A DNA stretch of 64,000 nucleotides. Source: JAQVCM01 sp040403095. Lineage in GTDB: Bacteria; Bacteroidota; Bacteroidia; Flavobacteriales_D; Crocinitomicaceae. A model generated the notes under the pieces. The model searched no databases, was not told where the DNA came from, and saw only the letters and a list, made by a program, of their open reading frames with translations. The stretch covers positions 1 through 64,000 of the forward strand of contig JBBALI010000014.1 in assembly GCA_040403095.1 (NCBI GenBank). Reading direction: 5' to 3'. A program made the translations under genes and the position numbers. Numbering within the stretch: the stretch's first letter is position 1; each line of letters begins with the position of its first letter. Below are positions 8,457 to 16,052 of the stretch, one piece after another.

Positions 8457-9428
8457 TTACTTTACCAACTCCCCTATTTGCTTGATTGAAAATTTGGATT
8501 CTTTCAATGGAATATACATCACCCAATCGTGCAGCATTTTCGGATATTCGAAATAATTGAAATCAACTTTTGATTCTTCCAGTTTTTGTTTCAATAATAA
8601 ACAATCGGCTAACAAAATATCGTTTGTACCAATGAAAATTGATATTTTAGGTAAACCTGATAAATTCCCATAAATTGGACTCACAAAGTAGTGTTTGATT
8701 GAAATGTCTTTAACCCAAGTCGCATGAATCGAAGTTAAATCTTTCACTTTCAAAATAGGGTCAAACTTTTGAATTGAATCAATCAAAGGATTTGAAAGAC
8801 TGACATCTAGCCAAGGAGCAATTAAAATCAATTGGCTAGGTTTTTCCATTTTCAACTTTTGCGCAAAAGCCATTGCCAAACCACCACCAGCTGAATCGCC
8901 CATAAGAATGATGTTTTCCGCTTTTGTAACTAACAATAATTTTAGATAAAGTGAATCTAGCATTTGAAAAGCATCCAAATAACTTGATTTTGGCGCTAAA
9001 GGATAATCTGGAATAATAACGGTGCAGTTGGTAGATTGAACCAATTTTGAAGCGAAAATCCAATGTTGTTTGAAAATACTATTCACATAGGCACCACCGT
9101 GCAAGAAAAGAACGGTTTTATTGGATTTGCTGAACTTTGGAGACAACTTAAATACATCACATCCAGAAACGATAGAAGTATCAATTTGACAATGATTTCT
9201 TACATGAAATGGAATTTTTGCTGGTTGAGAATCATACTTTGGTTTCTCGACATGTTTCTGAATTTTATTGTTCGGAAGAAATTTTTTAGCTAACAGCTCT
9301 ACAACCTTAGCCAAACTTGATGGTCTTTTTGGATAACTGTAGTAAATTGAATTATCTGTGACCTGACAAAAAGTAATTGAAACATGAAATGCAAAAATGA
9401 ATAGCAATCTGAACTGAAGTGAATTCAT
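8457..9428 (-). CDS. Secreted alpha/beta hydrolase (HSL-type esterase/lipase)
   Basis: 323 residues with a signal peptide (MNSLQFRLLFIFAFHVSITFCQ). The hormone-sensitive-lipase group signature is clear: an oxyanion loop HGGAYVNS, the nucleophile elbow GDSAGGG, an acid in IGTNDILLADC and the catalytic His in MLHDWVM. The family hydrolyses short acyl esters. It converges with the T9SS gene with a 3-base gap. A perfect TAAATTTG promoter box at 9433-9440 sits 4 bases before the ATG. The substrate is unknown. Confidence 0.88.
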   Translation of the reverse strand: MNSLQFRLLFIFAFHVSITFCQVTDNSIYYSYPKRPSSLAKVVELLAKKFLPNNKIQKHVEKPKYDSQPAKIPFHVRNHCQIDTSIVSGCDVFKLSPKFSKSNKTVLFLHGGAYVNSIFKQHWIFASKLVQSTNCTVIIPDYPLAPKSSYLDAFQMLDSLYLKLLLVTKAENIILMGDSAGGGLAMAFAQKLKMEKPSQLILIAPWLDVSLSNPLIDSIQKFDPILKVKDLTSIHATWVKDISIKHYFVSPIYGNLSGLPKISIFIGTNDILLADCLLLKQKLEESKVDFNYFEYPKMLHDWVMYIPLKESKFSIKQIGELVK

Positions 9429-9432
9429 GATT

Positions 9433-9440
9433 CAAATTTA
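9433..9440 (-). promoter_or_regulatory. Bacteroidota -7 promoter box for the esterase gene
   Basis: TAAATTTG on the minus strand is an exact TAnnTTTG match, 4 bases upstream of the esterase ATG. It lies between that ATG and the tRNA terminator. No -33 element is seen at the expected spacing. Confidence 0.4.
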
Positions 9441-9450
9441 AAACTTTAAT

Positions 9451-9484
9451 CCAAAAAAAAAGCTTTCATTTCTGAAAGCTTTGT
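9451..9484 (-). terminator. Intrinsic terminator after tRNA-Met
   Basis: On the minus strand AAAGCTTTCA ... TGAAAGCTTT forms a 10-bp perfect stem with a 4-base loop, followed by a run of Ts. It begins about 10 bases downstream of the tRNA 3' end. Confidence 0.85.
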
Positions 9485-9493
9485 ATCGAAGTG

Positions 9494-9567
9494 TAGCGAG
9501 AGGGAGATTTGAACTCCCGACCTCCGGGTTATGAATCCGGCGCTCTAACCAACTGAGCTACCTCGCC
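9494..9567 (-). tRNA. tRNA-Met (anticodon CAU)
   Basis: A 74-base cloverleaf on the minus strand. The acceptor stem is GGCGAGG/TCTCGCT, with G-U at the first and seventh pairs and discriminator A. The D arm is GCTC...GAGC, the anticodon loop is TTCATAA (CAU) and the T arm GGGAG/CTCCC has loop TTCAAAT. CCA is not encoded. Pair 31-39 of the anticodon stem is an A-C mismatch. The first pair is G1-U72 rather than the unpaired C1-A72 of initiators, and the three consecutive G-C pairs of initiators are absent. It is therefore probably an elongator; an Ile2 (lysidine-modified CAU) identity cannot be excluded from sequence alone. Confidence 0.93.
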
Positions 9568-9618
9568 ATTTTGCATTTTCAAGCTAAAAAATTAAAACTG
9601 TTAGCCTGTTTGCGGGTG

Positions 9619-9626
9619 CAAATATA
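9619..9626 (-). promoter_or_regulatory. Likely tRNA-Met promoter -7 box
   Basis: TATATTTG on the minus strand matches TAnnTTTG exactly and lies about 50 bases upstream of the mature tRNA 5' end, in the gap between the tRNA and the convergently placed end of the upstream gene. Confidence 0.5.
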
Positions 9627-9650
9627 CGCAAATATTTATTTCAAAATAGC

Positions 9651-10400
9651 TTATGATCTATCTTCTTCAAATAAAATTTTGGTGTTGTGTTTCAAAGTTC
9701 TGAAAATCAAAGAAATTAACAATGCAATTACCACAACAATTCCATGATTAACTTTCCATTGAATTTCACCTTCTGTGAACCAATCTCTGAAAAAATCGAT
9801 AAAAACAAAACCGATGATAGTCGCGGTAACGCCTGAATATTCTCTTCTCATGATTGTTTTGATAGAAAAAGGAATACTCGTTTTCTCATAATTTTTAAAT
9901 CCTGGCCAAAAAGCATTTACTTTCATTGACCAATCAACATAAGATTGACCGAATTTTTTCTCTAAAAAACGTTCTTCTGCAAACATGATTCTTTCGTAGT
10001 ATAACCAAAACATCAAACTGATTAGAAGGACAAACCAAATATTGAATGTGTAAACTACAATTCCAATCCACATGAAATAATTTCCCAAATAAAGTGGATG
10101 ACGAACTGTGGAATAAATTCCTTTGGTGTTTAGAGCTTCAGCAACTTGCTCCTTGGTGTTTCTTCCAGAAGTGTTTTTATTGCTTGTTCCGATCGCAATT
10201 GAACGAATTACAAGACCAGCGAAAGAAATAATTCCTGCAATAATTGTGAGAATTAATTTACAATCATCATTTCCTTTAAGAAATTCATAATCAGTAAAAT
10301 AAATGGTTGGAATTGCCATTAAAAACAAAATAACGGGGATCTGTCCGCGGTATTTAAATAAAAAATTTCCATTTTTTTCTAGTGTGTGTACTAATGCCAT
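9651..10400 (-). CDS. Isoprenylcysteine carboxyl methyltransferase (ICMT/PEMT)-family membrane protein
   Basis: 249 residues with about six membrane segments. The family signature is present in the middle: a SAM-binding RHPLYLGNYFMWIG motif, followed by a membrane hairpin and then YYERIMFAEERFLEKKFG, which supplies the E-E...YE-type C-terminal catalytic region. These enzymes use SAM to methylate lipids, isoprenoids or small molecules at the membrane. In bacteria the substrate is generally not predictable. The extra C-terminal pair of membrane segments is longer than the minimal family. It is divergent from the START-like gene. Confidence 0.82.
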   Translation of the reverse strand: MALVHTLEKNGNFLFKYRGQIPVILFLMAIPTIYFTDYEFLKGNDDCKLILTIIAGIISFAGLVIRSIAIGTSNKNTSGRNTKEQVAEALNTKGIYSTVRHPLYLGNYFMWIGIVVYTFNIWFVLLISLMFWLYYERIMFAEERFLEKKFGQSYVDWSMKVNAFWPGFKNYEKTSIPFSIKTIMRREYSGVTATIIGFVFIDFFRDWFTEGEIQWKVNHGIVVVIALLISLIFRTLKHNTKILFEEDRS

Positions 10401-10453
10401 TGAAAAGAATTATGTATATTTCAAATCTTCAAATAAAGTGCGAAGGTAATAAA

Positions 10454-10858
10454 ATGAAAAATAGTATGACTGATAAACATAAAATAGAATTAGAATACTT
10501 ATTAAAAACTTCACCAAAAGTTTTTGAAAACATGGTTTCTACGCCAAGTGGTTTGGCAGAATGGTTTGCTGATGACGTAAATATTAAGGAAGATATATAC
10601 ACGTTTTATTGGGATGGAAGTGAAGAACAGGCTAAATTATTAAGTAAAAAAGCGGGTCATCACATGAAGTGGAAATGGCTGCGTGAAGAAGATGAAGAAA
10701 ATGATACATTTTTTGAAATTCAGTATGAAGTAGATCCAATGACCAAAACGTTGGTTTTACACATCACAGATTTTGCTGATGATGATGATGATGTAGAAGA
10801 AGTTACAATGCTCTGGGAGTCATCCATTCAAGAATTGAAAAGGGTTTTAGGCGCCTAA
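10454..10858 (+). CDS. START-like domain protein
   Basis: 134 residues from the ATG at 10454, or 130 from 10466 (MTDKHKIELE). The frame is open upstream to 10382, but those codons overlap the divergent gene, so the downstream ATG is chosen. The pattern IELEYLLKTSPKVFENMVSTPSGLAEWFADDV followed by VTMLWESSIQELKRVLG is that of the small Bacteroidota START-like/SRPBCC family. The acidic stretch DFADDDDDVEE is notable. It is followed 108 bases downstream by an LptF/LptG permease gene that appears to have its own -7 box. Ligand and role are unknown. Confidence 0.8.
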   Translation: MKNSMTDKHKIELEYLLKTSPKVFENMVSTPSGLAEWFADDVNIKEDIYTFYWDGSEEQAKLLSKKAGHHMKWKWLREEDEENDTFFEIQYEVDPMTKTLVLHITDFADDDDDVEEVTMLWESSIQELKRVLGA

Positions 10859-10937
10859 GTCAATAGATTCAACTCAATTTTATTGATAGAGAATATTTTC
10901 ATTTTTGAATTTCAAAATTAATTCTCTTATCATTCGT

Positions 10938-10945
10938 TACTTTTG
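10938..10945 (+). promoter_or_regulatory. Bacteroidota -7 promoter box for the lptF-type operon
   Basis: TACTTTTG is an exact TAnnTTTG match 21 bases before the TTG start at 10967. No TTG was found at a 19-21 base spacing upstream, so the -33 element is missing or weak. Confidence 0.45.
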
Positions 10946-10966
10946 TGAAAAAGAATTTTCTTTATT

Positions 10967-12439
10967 TTGAAACGACTGTACGTTTTTAGTATTAAATCCT
11001 TCGCGGGTCCTTTTGTGGTTACATTTTGTATTTCCATGTTCATGCTTATCATGCAATTTTTTTGGAAATACATTGATGATTTGATGGGGAAAGGAATTGG
11101 AATTGGTATAATTTTAGAATTACTATTTTTTGTTTCCGCCAGTTTAATTCCCCTCGCACTGCCACTTGCGATGTTGCTTTCATCCATTATGACCATTGGG
11201 AATTTAGCTGAAAATAATGAATTAACTGCTTTAAAATCTTCAGGCCTATCACTTTACAGAATTTTAAGACCGTTAACCGGAGTTGTTCTATTGATTTGTT
11301 TAGGAACATTTTACTTTGCCAATTTCGTGATTCCTGTTGCCAATTTGAAGTGGCGAACCATCATTTATGACATTCAGGAAACCAAAATTTCGACCATATT
11401 AACACCTGGAAAGTACAACAATCAGTTGGACGGTTATTCTATCAAAATTGACAAGGGAAACGACAGTAAATTTGAAGGAATCACCATTCACGACCACACC
11501 AATTTAAACGTTGTAAAAACGGTAAAGGCAGAACGAGGAGAAGTTTTTAAATCCAAAAACGGATTGTACTTGTTCTTTAATCTAGAAAATGGTGAAGTTT
11601 TCGAAGAACTTTCTTCATTTTCTGGCACAGGATCTGGATCAAACAGTAATTTTCATCCAAGTAGAAGATATTCTTTTGACGATGCGACCTACAAAATTGA
11701 TATTTCAGGTTTTAAAATGAATAAATCAGATGAAGATTTATTTAAAGATAAACACGAAATGTACAACGTTTTTCAAATCAATCAAGCTGTTGATTCTATT
11801 CAAAAACAAACGTATGCTATATTAAATAATTTTGTGGAGGGTATAAAAAATAGTCATCCCTATTTTCAAGCACATAAATTTAAACATGACAGTATCAGTT
11901 TAAAGGTTATTGACACCATGAAGATTCCCAATGAAACAATCAAATTAAGCCAATTATCAACTCCTGAATTGAGACAAGCGTACAATATGTCTATTAGCAA
12001 AATTAGGACTACCAAAGAAAATTTACAAAGCCAAAAACTTTTCACAGAGACAATCATGGATGAAGTCTCGAAGTTTTACATTGAATTCAATAGAAAATTT
12101 GCGCTGACAGCAACGATTTTGGTTTTATTTTTTGTTGGTGCACCTTTGGGTGCAATCGTAAAAAAAGGAGGATTTGGCGCACCAGTAGTAATTGCAGCTT
12201 TGCTGTTTATGGTTTATTTTATTTTGATAAGCGTAGGAGAAAGTCTAGCAAATGAAGGTGTTTTGTCTCCTTTTTGGGGAATGTGGATGGCAACTTTTAT
12301 ATTGGCTCCGATTGCAATTATACTAATGCGCAGTGCTGCGAATGATTCTAAAGTTTTTAGCAAAGAATCATGGTCCAAGTTACTGAAGAAAAAAAACAAA
12401 AAAACTGTGCAAAATGAAAGTACTTCATCTAACAAATAA
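10967..12439 (+). CDS. LptF/LptG family lipopolysaccharide export permease
   Basis: 490 residues. It is a membrane subunit of the LPS transport ABC complex that moves LPS from the inner membrane to the Lpt bridge. Three membrane segments near the N-terminus include LALPLAMLLSSIMTIGNLAENNELTALKSSG, the typical coupling-helix region. Then come a large periplasmic beta-jellyroll (about residues 110-340) and three C-terminal membrane segments (FVGAPLGAIVKKGGFGAP). The start is a TTG; no in-frame ATG occurs before the first membrane segment. The last 26 bases overlap the following glycosyltransferase start, suggesting translational coupling in an envelope-glycan operon. Confidence 0.9.
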   Translation: MKRLYVFSIKSFAGPFVVTFCISMFMLIMQFFWKYIDDLMGKGIGIGIILELLFFVSASLIPLALPLAMLLSSIMTIGNLAENNELTALKSSGLSLYRILRPLTGVVLLICLGTFYFANFVIPVANLKWRTIIYDIQETKISTILTPGKYNNQLDGYSIKIDKGNDSKFEGITIHDHTNLNVVKTVKAERGEVFKSKNGLYLFFNLENGEVFEELSSFSGTGSGSNSNFHPSRRYSFDDATYKIDISGFKMNKSDEDLFKDKHEMYNVFQINQAVDSIQKQTYAILNNFVEGIKNSHPYFQAHKFKHDSISLKVIDTMKIPNETIKLSQLSTPELRQAYNMSISKIRTTKENLQSQKLFTETIMDEVSKFYIEFNRKFALTATILVLFFVGAPLGAIVKKGGFGAPVVIAALLFMVYFILISVGESLANEGVLSPFWGMWMATFILAPIAIILMRSAANDSKVFSKESWSKLLKKKNKKTVQNESTSSNK

Positions 12440-13612
12440 ACCCATTTTTCCACTGTTGGATGGCGGTTGCATTGCGATGCATGAATTACTAAAGAACTTG
12501 CTTCAGTTGGGGTTTGAGGTCAAAAACTTGACAATTGAAACTTCAAAACATCCCTTTGATTTAGAACTATTTCCTGCTTCACTTCGTCAAATTATTTCAC
12601 CAGAATCGATATTTGTTGACACACAAATAAAAGCCAAAGCTGCTTTTTTATCCCTGTTTGGAAATACCTCTTATAATATATCNNNNNNNNNNCAAGGTTT
12701 TACAACTTTGGATATGAAACTAAATTAATAGAAACTTTACAAGCTTCAAATTTTCAAGTAGTTATTCTGGAAAGCGCCTACCTTCTGCCCTATTTACCTG
12801 CTATCAGGAAGAATTTTGATGGCAAAGTTATTTTGAGAGCTCACAACGTAGAATACAAAATTTGGGAACGTCTTGCAGCAGCAGAAGTTGGAATTGCAAA
12901 GAAATTATTTTTAAAAAAATTAGCCAAAGATTTAAAAGTATTTGAAATTACGACATTAAAAAAAGTAGATGGAATAGCTTGTATTTCTGAAGATGATTTA
13001 CTGCATTTCAGAAGTCTAGGGATTTTTACACCTTTAAGCTCAATACCAGTTTCTATGGATTTTGATACTGACAATTCTCTGACAATTCAAAGAAATAAGT
13101 TTTGCTTTTTGGGATCTATGAACTGGAAACCCAATATTGAAGCAGTTGATTTATTGCTGAATAAAATTTTCCCTAAAATACTTGAAAAAATTCCGGAAGC
13201 TGAATTGCATTTAGCAGGTTCATTTATGTCAGATAAACTATTGACTTTGAAGCAAAAAAATGTTTATATACATGGAAAAGTAACGGATGTGAAAGCATTT
13301 TTGAGTGAAAATGGAATTTTACTTGTACCACTTAAATCCGGGTCTGGCATAAGAATCAAAATTTTGGAGGCATTGGCATTGGGAATTCCAGTTGTATCCT
13401 CTAAAGTTGGATTTGAAGGAATTCCAGTTAAAAACGAAATTCATGGAATGATAGCCAATAACGTCAAAGAGTTTGTTGAAGCATCAATGCTGCTTACATC
13501 CAATAGCGAAACAGCTAAAAACATGGGACAAAAAGGACAAATATTGGCCATCGAAACTTTCAATATTCACAATATTTCAAAGAAACTTCTTGCATTCATC
13601 CAATCCATATAA
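12414..13612 (+). CDS. Glycosyltransferase, GT4-like, interrupted by an assembly gap
   Basis: A GT-B fold glycosyltransferase. The N-terminal domain begins MKVLHLTNKPIFPLLDGGC and the C-terminal sugar-nucleotide domain contains FLGSMNWKPNIEAV, LAGS, VYIHGKVTDV and PLKSGSGIRIKILEALALG. The ten Ns at 12683-12692 split the frame. Upstream coding is in the frame of 12414 and ends ...NTSYNIS. Downstream coding resumes in another frame at 12695 (RFYNFGYETKLIETLQ...). Restoring the frame requires a true gap length of 3n+2 bases, so ten is a placeholder rather than a measured length. The gene overlaps the LptF stop and the next glycosyltransferase. The sugar and acceptor are unknown. Confidence 0.85.
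12683..12692. other. Assembly gap (10 Ns) inside a glycosyltransferase gene
   Basis: Ten undetermined bases. Both sides encode one glycosyltransferase but in different frames, so the real number of missing bases is not ten; it must leave remainder 2 on division by 3. Confidence 0.97.
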
Positions 13613-14786
13613 ACCAACCATAGCGGTAATTTTATCACGTTTCCCTTATCCTTTGGAGAAAGGAGACAAACTACGTGCATATTATCAATTGGTTGATTTA
13701 GCAAAAGTTTTTGACATTCACTTAATTTGCACGACCGAAAATGAAATCCAAAAAAACGATTACGAAAAACTATTGAAACTTTGTAAAACCATCCATGTTT
13801 TCAAACTTAAAAAAATCAATCTTTTTTTCAATTTATGTTGGGCAGTTTTTGATTCCAAGCCTTTTCAAGTTCGATTTTTTTATCAAAAATGGATACAAAA
13901 ATCAATCAATCAAATCCTGAAAGAAATTCAACCTTCACATATCTACTGTCAATTAATCAGGTCTAGTGAATATGTCAAAAATTACCATTCCTGTCCAAAA
14001 ACCTTGGACTATATGGACGCACTATCAAAAGGAATGGAGCGCAGAATCGAGCATGTTTGGGGAATCAAAAAATGGATTTTTAAATCTGAATACAAGCGAT
14101 TAGCAAAATATGAGCGTTTAATTTTTGACTATTTCGAAAATCACACCATTATTTCTAAACAAGATCGAAATTACATCATGCATCCGCAACGAGGAAAGAT
14201 TGTATTAGTCCCAAATGGCGTTGACAATCAGTTTTTTGAAACTTTTTTAACTGATAAAAAATTTGATTTAGTTTTTACAGGAAACATGGGTTATCCGCCA
14301 AATATTGATGCCGCAATGCTGATTGAAAAGGAAATTATGCCTGAATTATCAGCGAAAAATCTTTCTTTAAAATGCTTGATTTCTGGAGCAAATCCACACC
14401 CTGTATTGAAAGCACAGTCGACAGAAAATTTCAAAGTAAACGGCTGGGTGGAAGATATAAGAGAAAGTTATGCATCTGCCAAAATTTTCATTGCTCCAAT
14501 GATGATAGGCACAGGACTTCAAAATAAGCTGTTAGAAGCGATGGCTATGGGTTTACCTTGCATCACATCAACACTTGCCAACAATGCGCTCCTCGCAAAG
14601 CCTGAAAAAGAAATTTTAATTGCCAATGACGCAAAAACTTTCGCTGATCAAATTGAAAGATTGTTGAATGACCCCGTTCTATTCAAAGAAATTTCGGAAG
14701 CTGGACAATCATTTGTTAAAGAGAATTATCAATGGTCAAGTGCGAATGCTGTTTTGGTGCGGAAGATTTTAGACTCTAGAAATTAG
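13590..14786 (+). CDS. Glycosyltransferase family 4-like protein
   Basis: 398 residues from a TTG at 13590, chosen because the characteristic start IAVILSRFPYPLEKGDKLRAY follows within about 15 residues and there is no ATG closer to it. The frame extends upstream to 13473, deep inside the previous gene. The C-terminal GT-B domain is clear: LVFTGNMGYPPNIDAAMLIE, VNGWVEDIRESYASAKIFIAP, then GTGLQNKLLEAMAMG with the family E-x7-E-like region. The RFPYP..KGDK start resembles the Stp1-type sugar transferases. It overlaps the preceding glycosyltransferase by 23 bases. Its last codons and stop lie in a 14-bp tandem repeat. Confidence 0.85.
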   Translation: MHSSNPYKPTIAVILSRFPYPLEKGDKLRAYYQLVDLAKVFDIHLICTTENEIQKNDYEKLLKLCKTIHVFKLKKINLFFNLCWAVFDSKPFQVRFFYQKWIQKSINQILKEIQPSHIYCQLIRSSEYVKNYHSCPKTLDYMDALSKGMERRIEHVWGIKKWIFKSEYKRLAKYERLIFDYFENHTIISKQDRNYIMHPQRGKIVLVPNGVDNQFFETFLTDKKFDLVFTGNMGYPPNIDAAMLIEKEIMPELSAKNLSLKCLISGANPHPVLKAQSTENFKVNGWVEDIRESYASAKIFIAPMMIGTGLQNKLLEAMAMGLPCITSTLANNALLAKPEKEILIANDAKTFADQIERLLNDPVLFKEISEAGQSFVKENYQWSSANAVLVRKILDSRN

Positions 14787-14858
14787 ACTCTAGACATTAG
14801 ACTCTAGACCTAAGACTCTAGACATTAGACTCTAGACTCTAGACTAAAGACTTTAGAA
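14769..14858. repeat. 14-bp tandem repeat rich in CTAG
   Basis: Consecutive units at 14769, 14783, 14797, 14811 and 14825 are variants of TTAGACTCTAGACA, followed by a half unit and a degenerate copy. The first unit encodes the end of the glycosyltransferase and the second contains its stop codon. Each unit carries CTAG. Confidence 0.9.
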
Positions 14859-14881
14859 TCAATATAACAACCTATACAAAC

Positions 14882-14910
14882 AAAAAAGCCACTGTATTTC
14901 TACAATGGCT
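14882..14910 (-). terminator. Intrinsic terminator for the small secreted protein gene
   Basis: On the minus strand AGCCATTGT ... ACAGTGGCT forms a 9-bp stem with one G-U pair, followed by six Ts. It lies 22 bases past the stop of the gene at 14932-15360. Confidence 0.75.
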
Positions 14911-14931
14911 CTCAATTATTTTTCGATTGAA

Positions 14932-15360
14932 TTACAAATCTTCTGGCAATTGAACCGTTTTGTAAGATTTTGCTTTTGGTTTCAATTTGTCTATGAAAAC
15001 AACTTTGAATTTTTCTCCGGTTGGGGTAATTATCATTTCTGAAATGCCGTTTGAAATTGTTGGTGGTTGTTTTTTGGCATTGTACACATTTTTGTCCATG
15101 TATAATTCATACGTATCATCTTTGTATTGCAAGAATACGGAAACAATTACACCATTTTCAACACGTACTTTTCCGGAAACACAACTTGTGTTCTCGCCTT
15201 CGAAAAAACTGATGATTACATTTCTGTGCATGTCATCCGCAATGGTATAAGAACCTCTTTTGGTGAATGCTTCTTCTAATTTCTTGAAACAGTCGTCAGA
15301 CTGAGAAAACGCACTGAGTGATAGGAGTAATGTTAAACTAAACAGTAAACTTTTTTTCAT
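14932..15360 (-). CDS. Small secreted protein of unknown function
   Basis: 142 residues with a signal peptide (MKKSLLFSLTLLLSLSAFSQ). The mature part (about 120 residues) is beta-rich, with two Cys (SDDCFKK and NTSCVSGKV) that could form a disulfide. I recognise no family. It is a single gene with an exact TATATTTG promoter box at 15392-15399 and its own terminator, divergent from gmhA. Confidence 0.78.
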   Translation of the reverse strand: MKKSLLFSLTLLLSLSAFSQSDDCFKKLEEAFTKRGSYTIADDMHRNVIISFFEGENTSCVSGKVRVENGVIVSVFLQYKDDTYELYMDKNVYNAKKQPPTISNGISEMIITPTGEKFKVVFIDKLKPKAKSYKTVQLPEDL

Positions 15361-15391
15361 ATTGATGTAATTTTATGAGTTTCCTCAGTTC

Positions 15392-15399
15392 CAAATATA
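15392..15399 (-). promoter_or_regulatory. Bacteroidota -7 promoter box for the small secreted protein gene
   Basis: TATATTTG on the minus strand, an exact TAnnTTTG match, 31 bases upstream of the ATG. It is divergent from the gmhA -7 box at 15441-15448. No -33 at the canonical spacing. Confidence 0.45.
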
Positions 15400-15440
15400 G
15401 TAAGTTTGATTTAAATGTAGCTAGTCAAAACGAAATTAAT

Positions 15441-15448
15441 TAATTTTG
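15441..15448 (+). promoter_or_regulatory. Bacteroidota -7 promoter box for gmhA
   Basis: TAATTTTG matches TAnnTTTG and lies 16 bases before the gmhA ATG. No -33 at the canonical spacing. Confidence 0.45.
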
Positions 15449-15464
15449 ACAAAAATCAAACACG

Positions 15465-16040
15465 ATGAGCACAAAACAAATTGCAAGCCATTTTTCCGAA
15501 GCTGCCGAAATTTTGCTAAAATTTAACAATTCAGCAAATATGGAATTGATCGAAAAAGCGGGTCAAATCCTAGTGGAAGCTTTGAAAAATGACCACAAGG
15601 TAATCAGCTGTGGCAATGGCGGTTCAATGTGCGACTCAATGCATTTTGCCGAAGAATTGACTGGTAGATACCGAAACAATCGAAAAGCAATTCCCGCAAT
15701 CTCAATTTCAGATCCAAGTCATCTTTCTTGTGTTTCGAATGATTATGGCTATGAATTTGTTTTTTCAAGATTTGTGGAAGCTTTTGGTCAACCAGGTGAT
15801 GTTTTGGTTGGAATTTCAACATCGGGAAACTCTAAAAATGTATTAAATGCTATTGAAGCAGCCAAATCAAAAGGAATGAAAGTAATTGGACTGACAGGAA
15901 AAGACGGCGGTGCGATGGCTAATTTATGCGATGTAGAAGTGAGAGCGCCCGAATCAAAATACGCCGACCGAGCGCAAGAAATTCACATCAAAGTGATTCA
16001 CAGCTTGATTGATTATGTAGAAACTTATTTGTTGGATTAA
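15465..16040 (+). CDS. gmhA: D-sedoheptulose 7-phosphate isomerase (phosphoheptose isomerase)
   Basis: 191 residues, a SIS-domain protein. It converts sedoheptulose 7-phosphate to D-glycero-manno-heptose 7-phosphate, the first step of heptose synthesis for LPS core or surface glycans. The GmhA-specific motifs are unmistakable: CGNGGSMCDSMHFAEELTGR, then PAISISDPSHLSCVSNDYGY, GISTSGNSKNV and QEIHIKVIHSLID. The His and Glu of HFAEE and the later Gln/His supply metal and catalytic residues in the family. Placement next to the LptF-glycosyltransferase operon fits an envelope role. It converges with the methionine operon with a 12-base gap. Confidence 0.95.
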   Translation: MSTKQIASHFSEAAEILLKFNNSANMELIEKAGQILVEALKNDHKVISCGNGGSMCDSMHFAEELTGRYRNNRKAIPAISISDPSHLSCVSNDYGYEFVFSRFVEAFGQPGDVLVGISTSGNSKNVLNAIEAAKSKGMKVIGLTGKDGGAMANLCDVEVRAPESKYADRAQEIHIKVIHSLIDYVETYLLD

Positions 16041-16052
16041 TTCATTTGACAT

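Noticed and set aside
12414..13612. Real frameshift or pseudogene in the glycosyltransferase
   Set aside because: The frame change coincides exactly with the N run, so it reflects the unknown gap length rather than a mutation.
14769..14858. CRISPR array
   Set aside because: Units are contiguous 14-mers without unique spacers and no cas genes occur in the window, so it is a tandem repeat.
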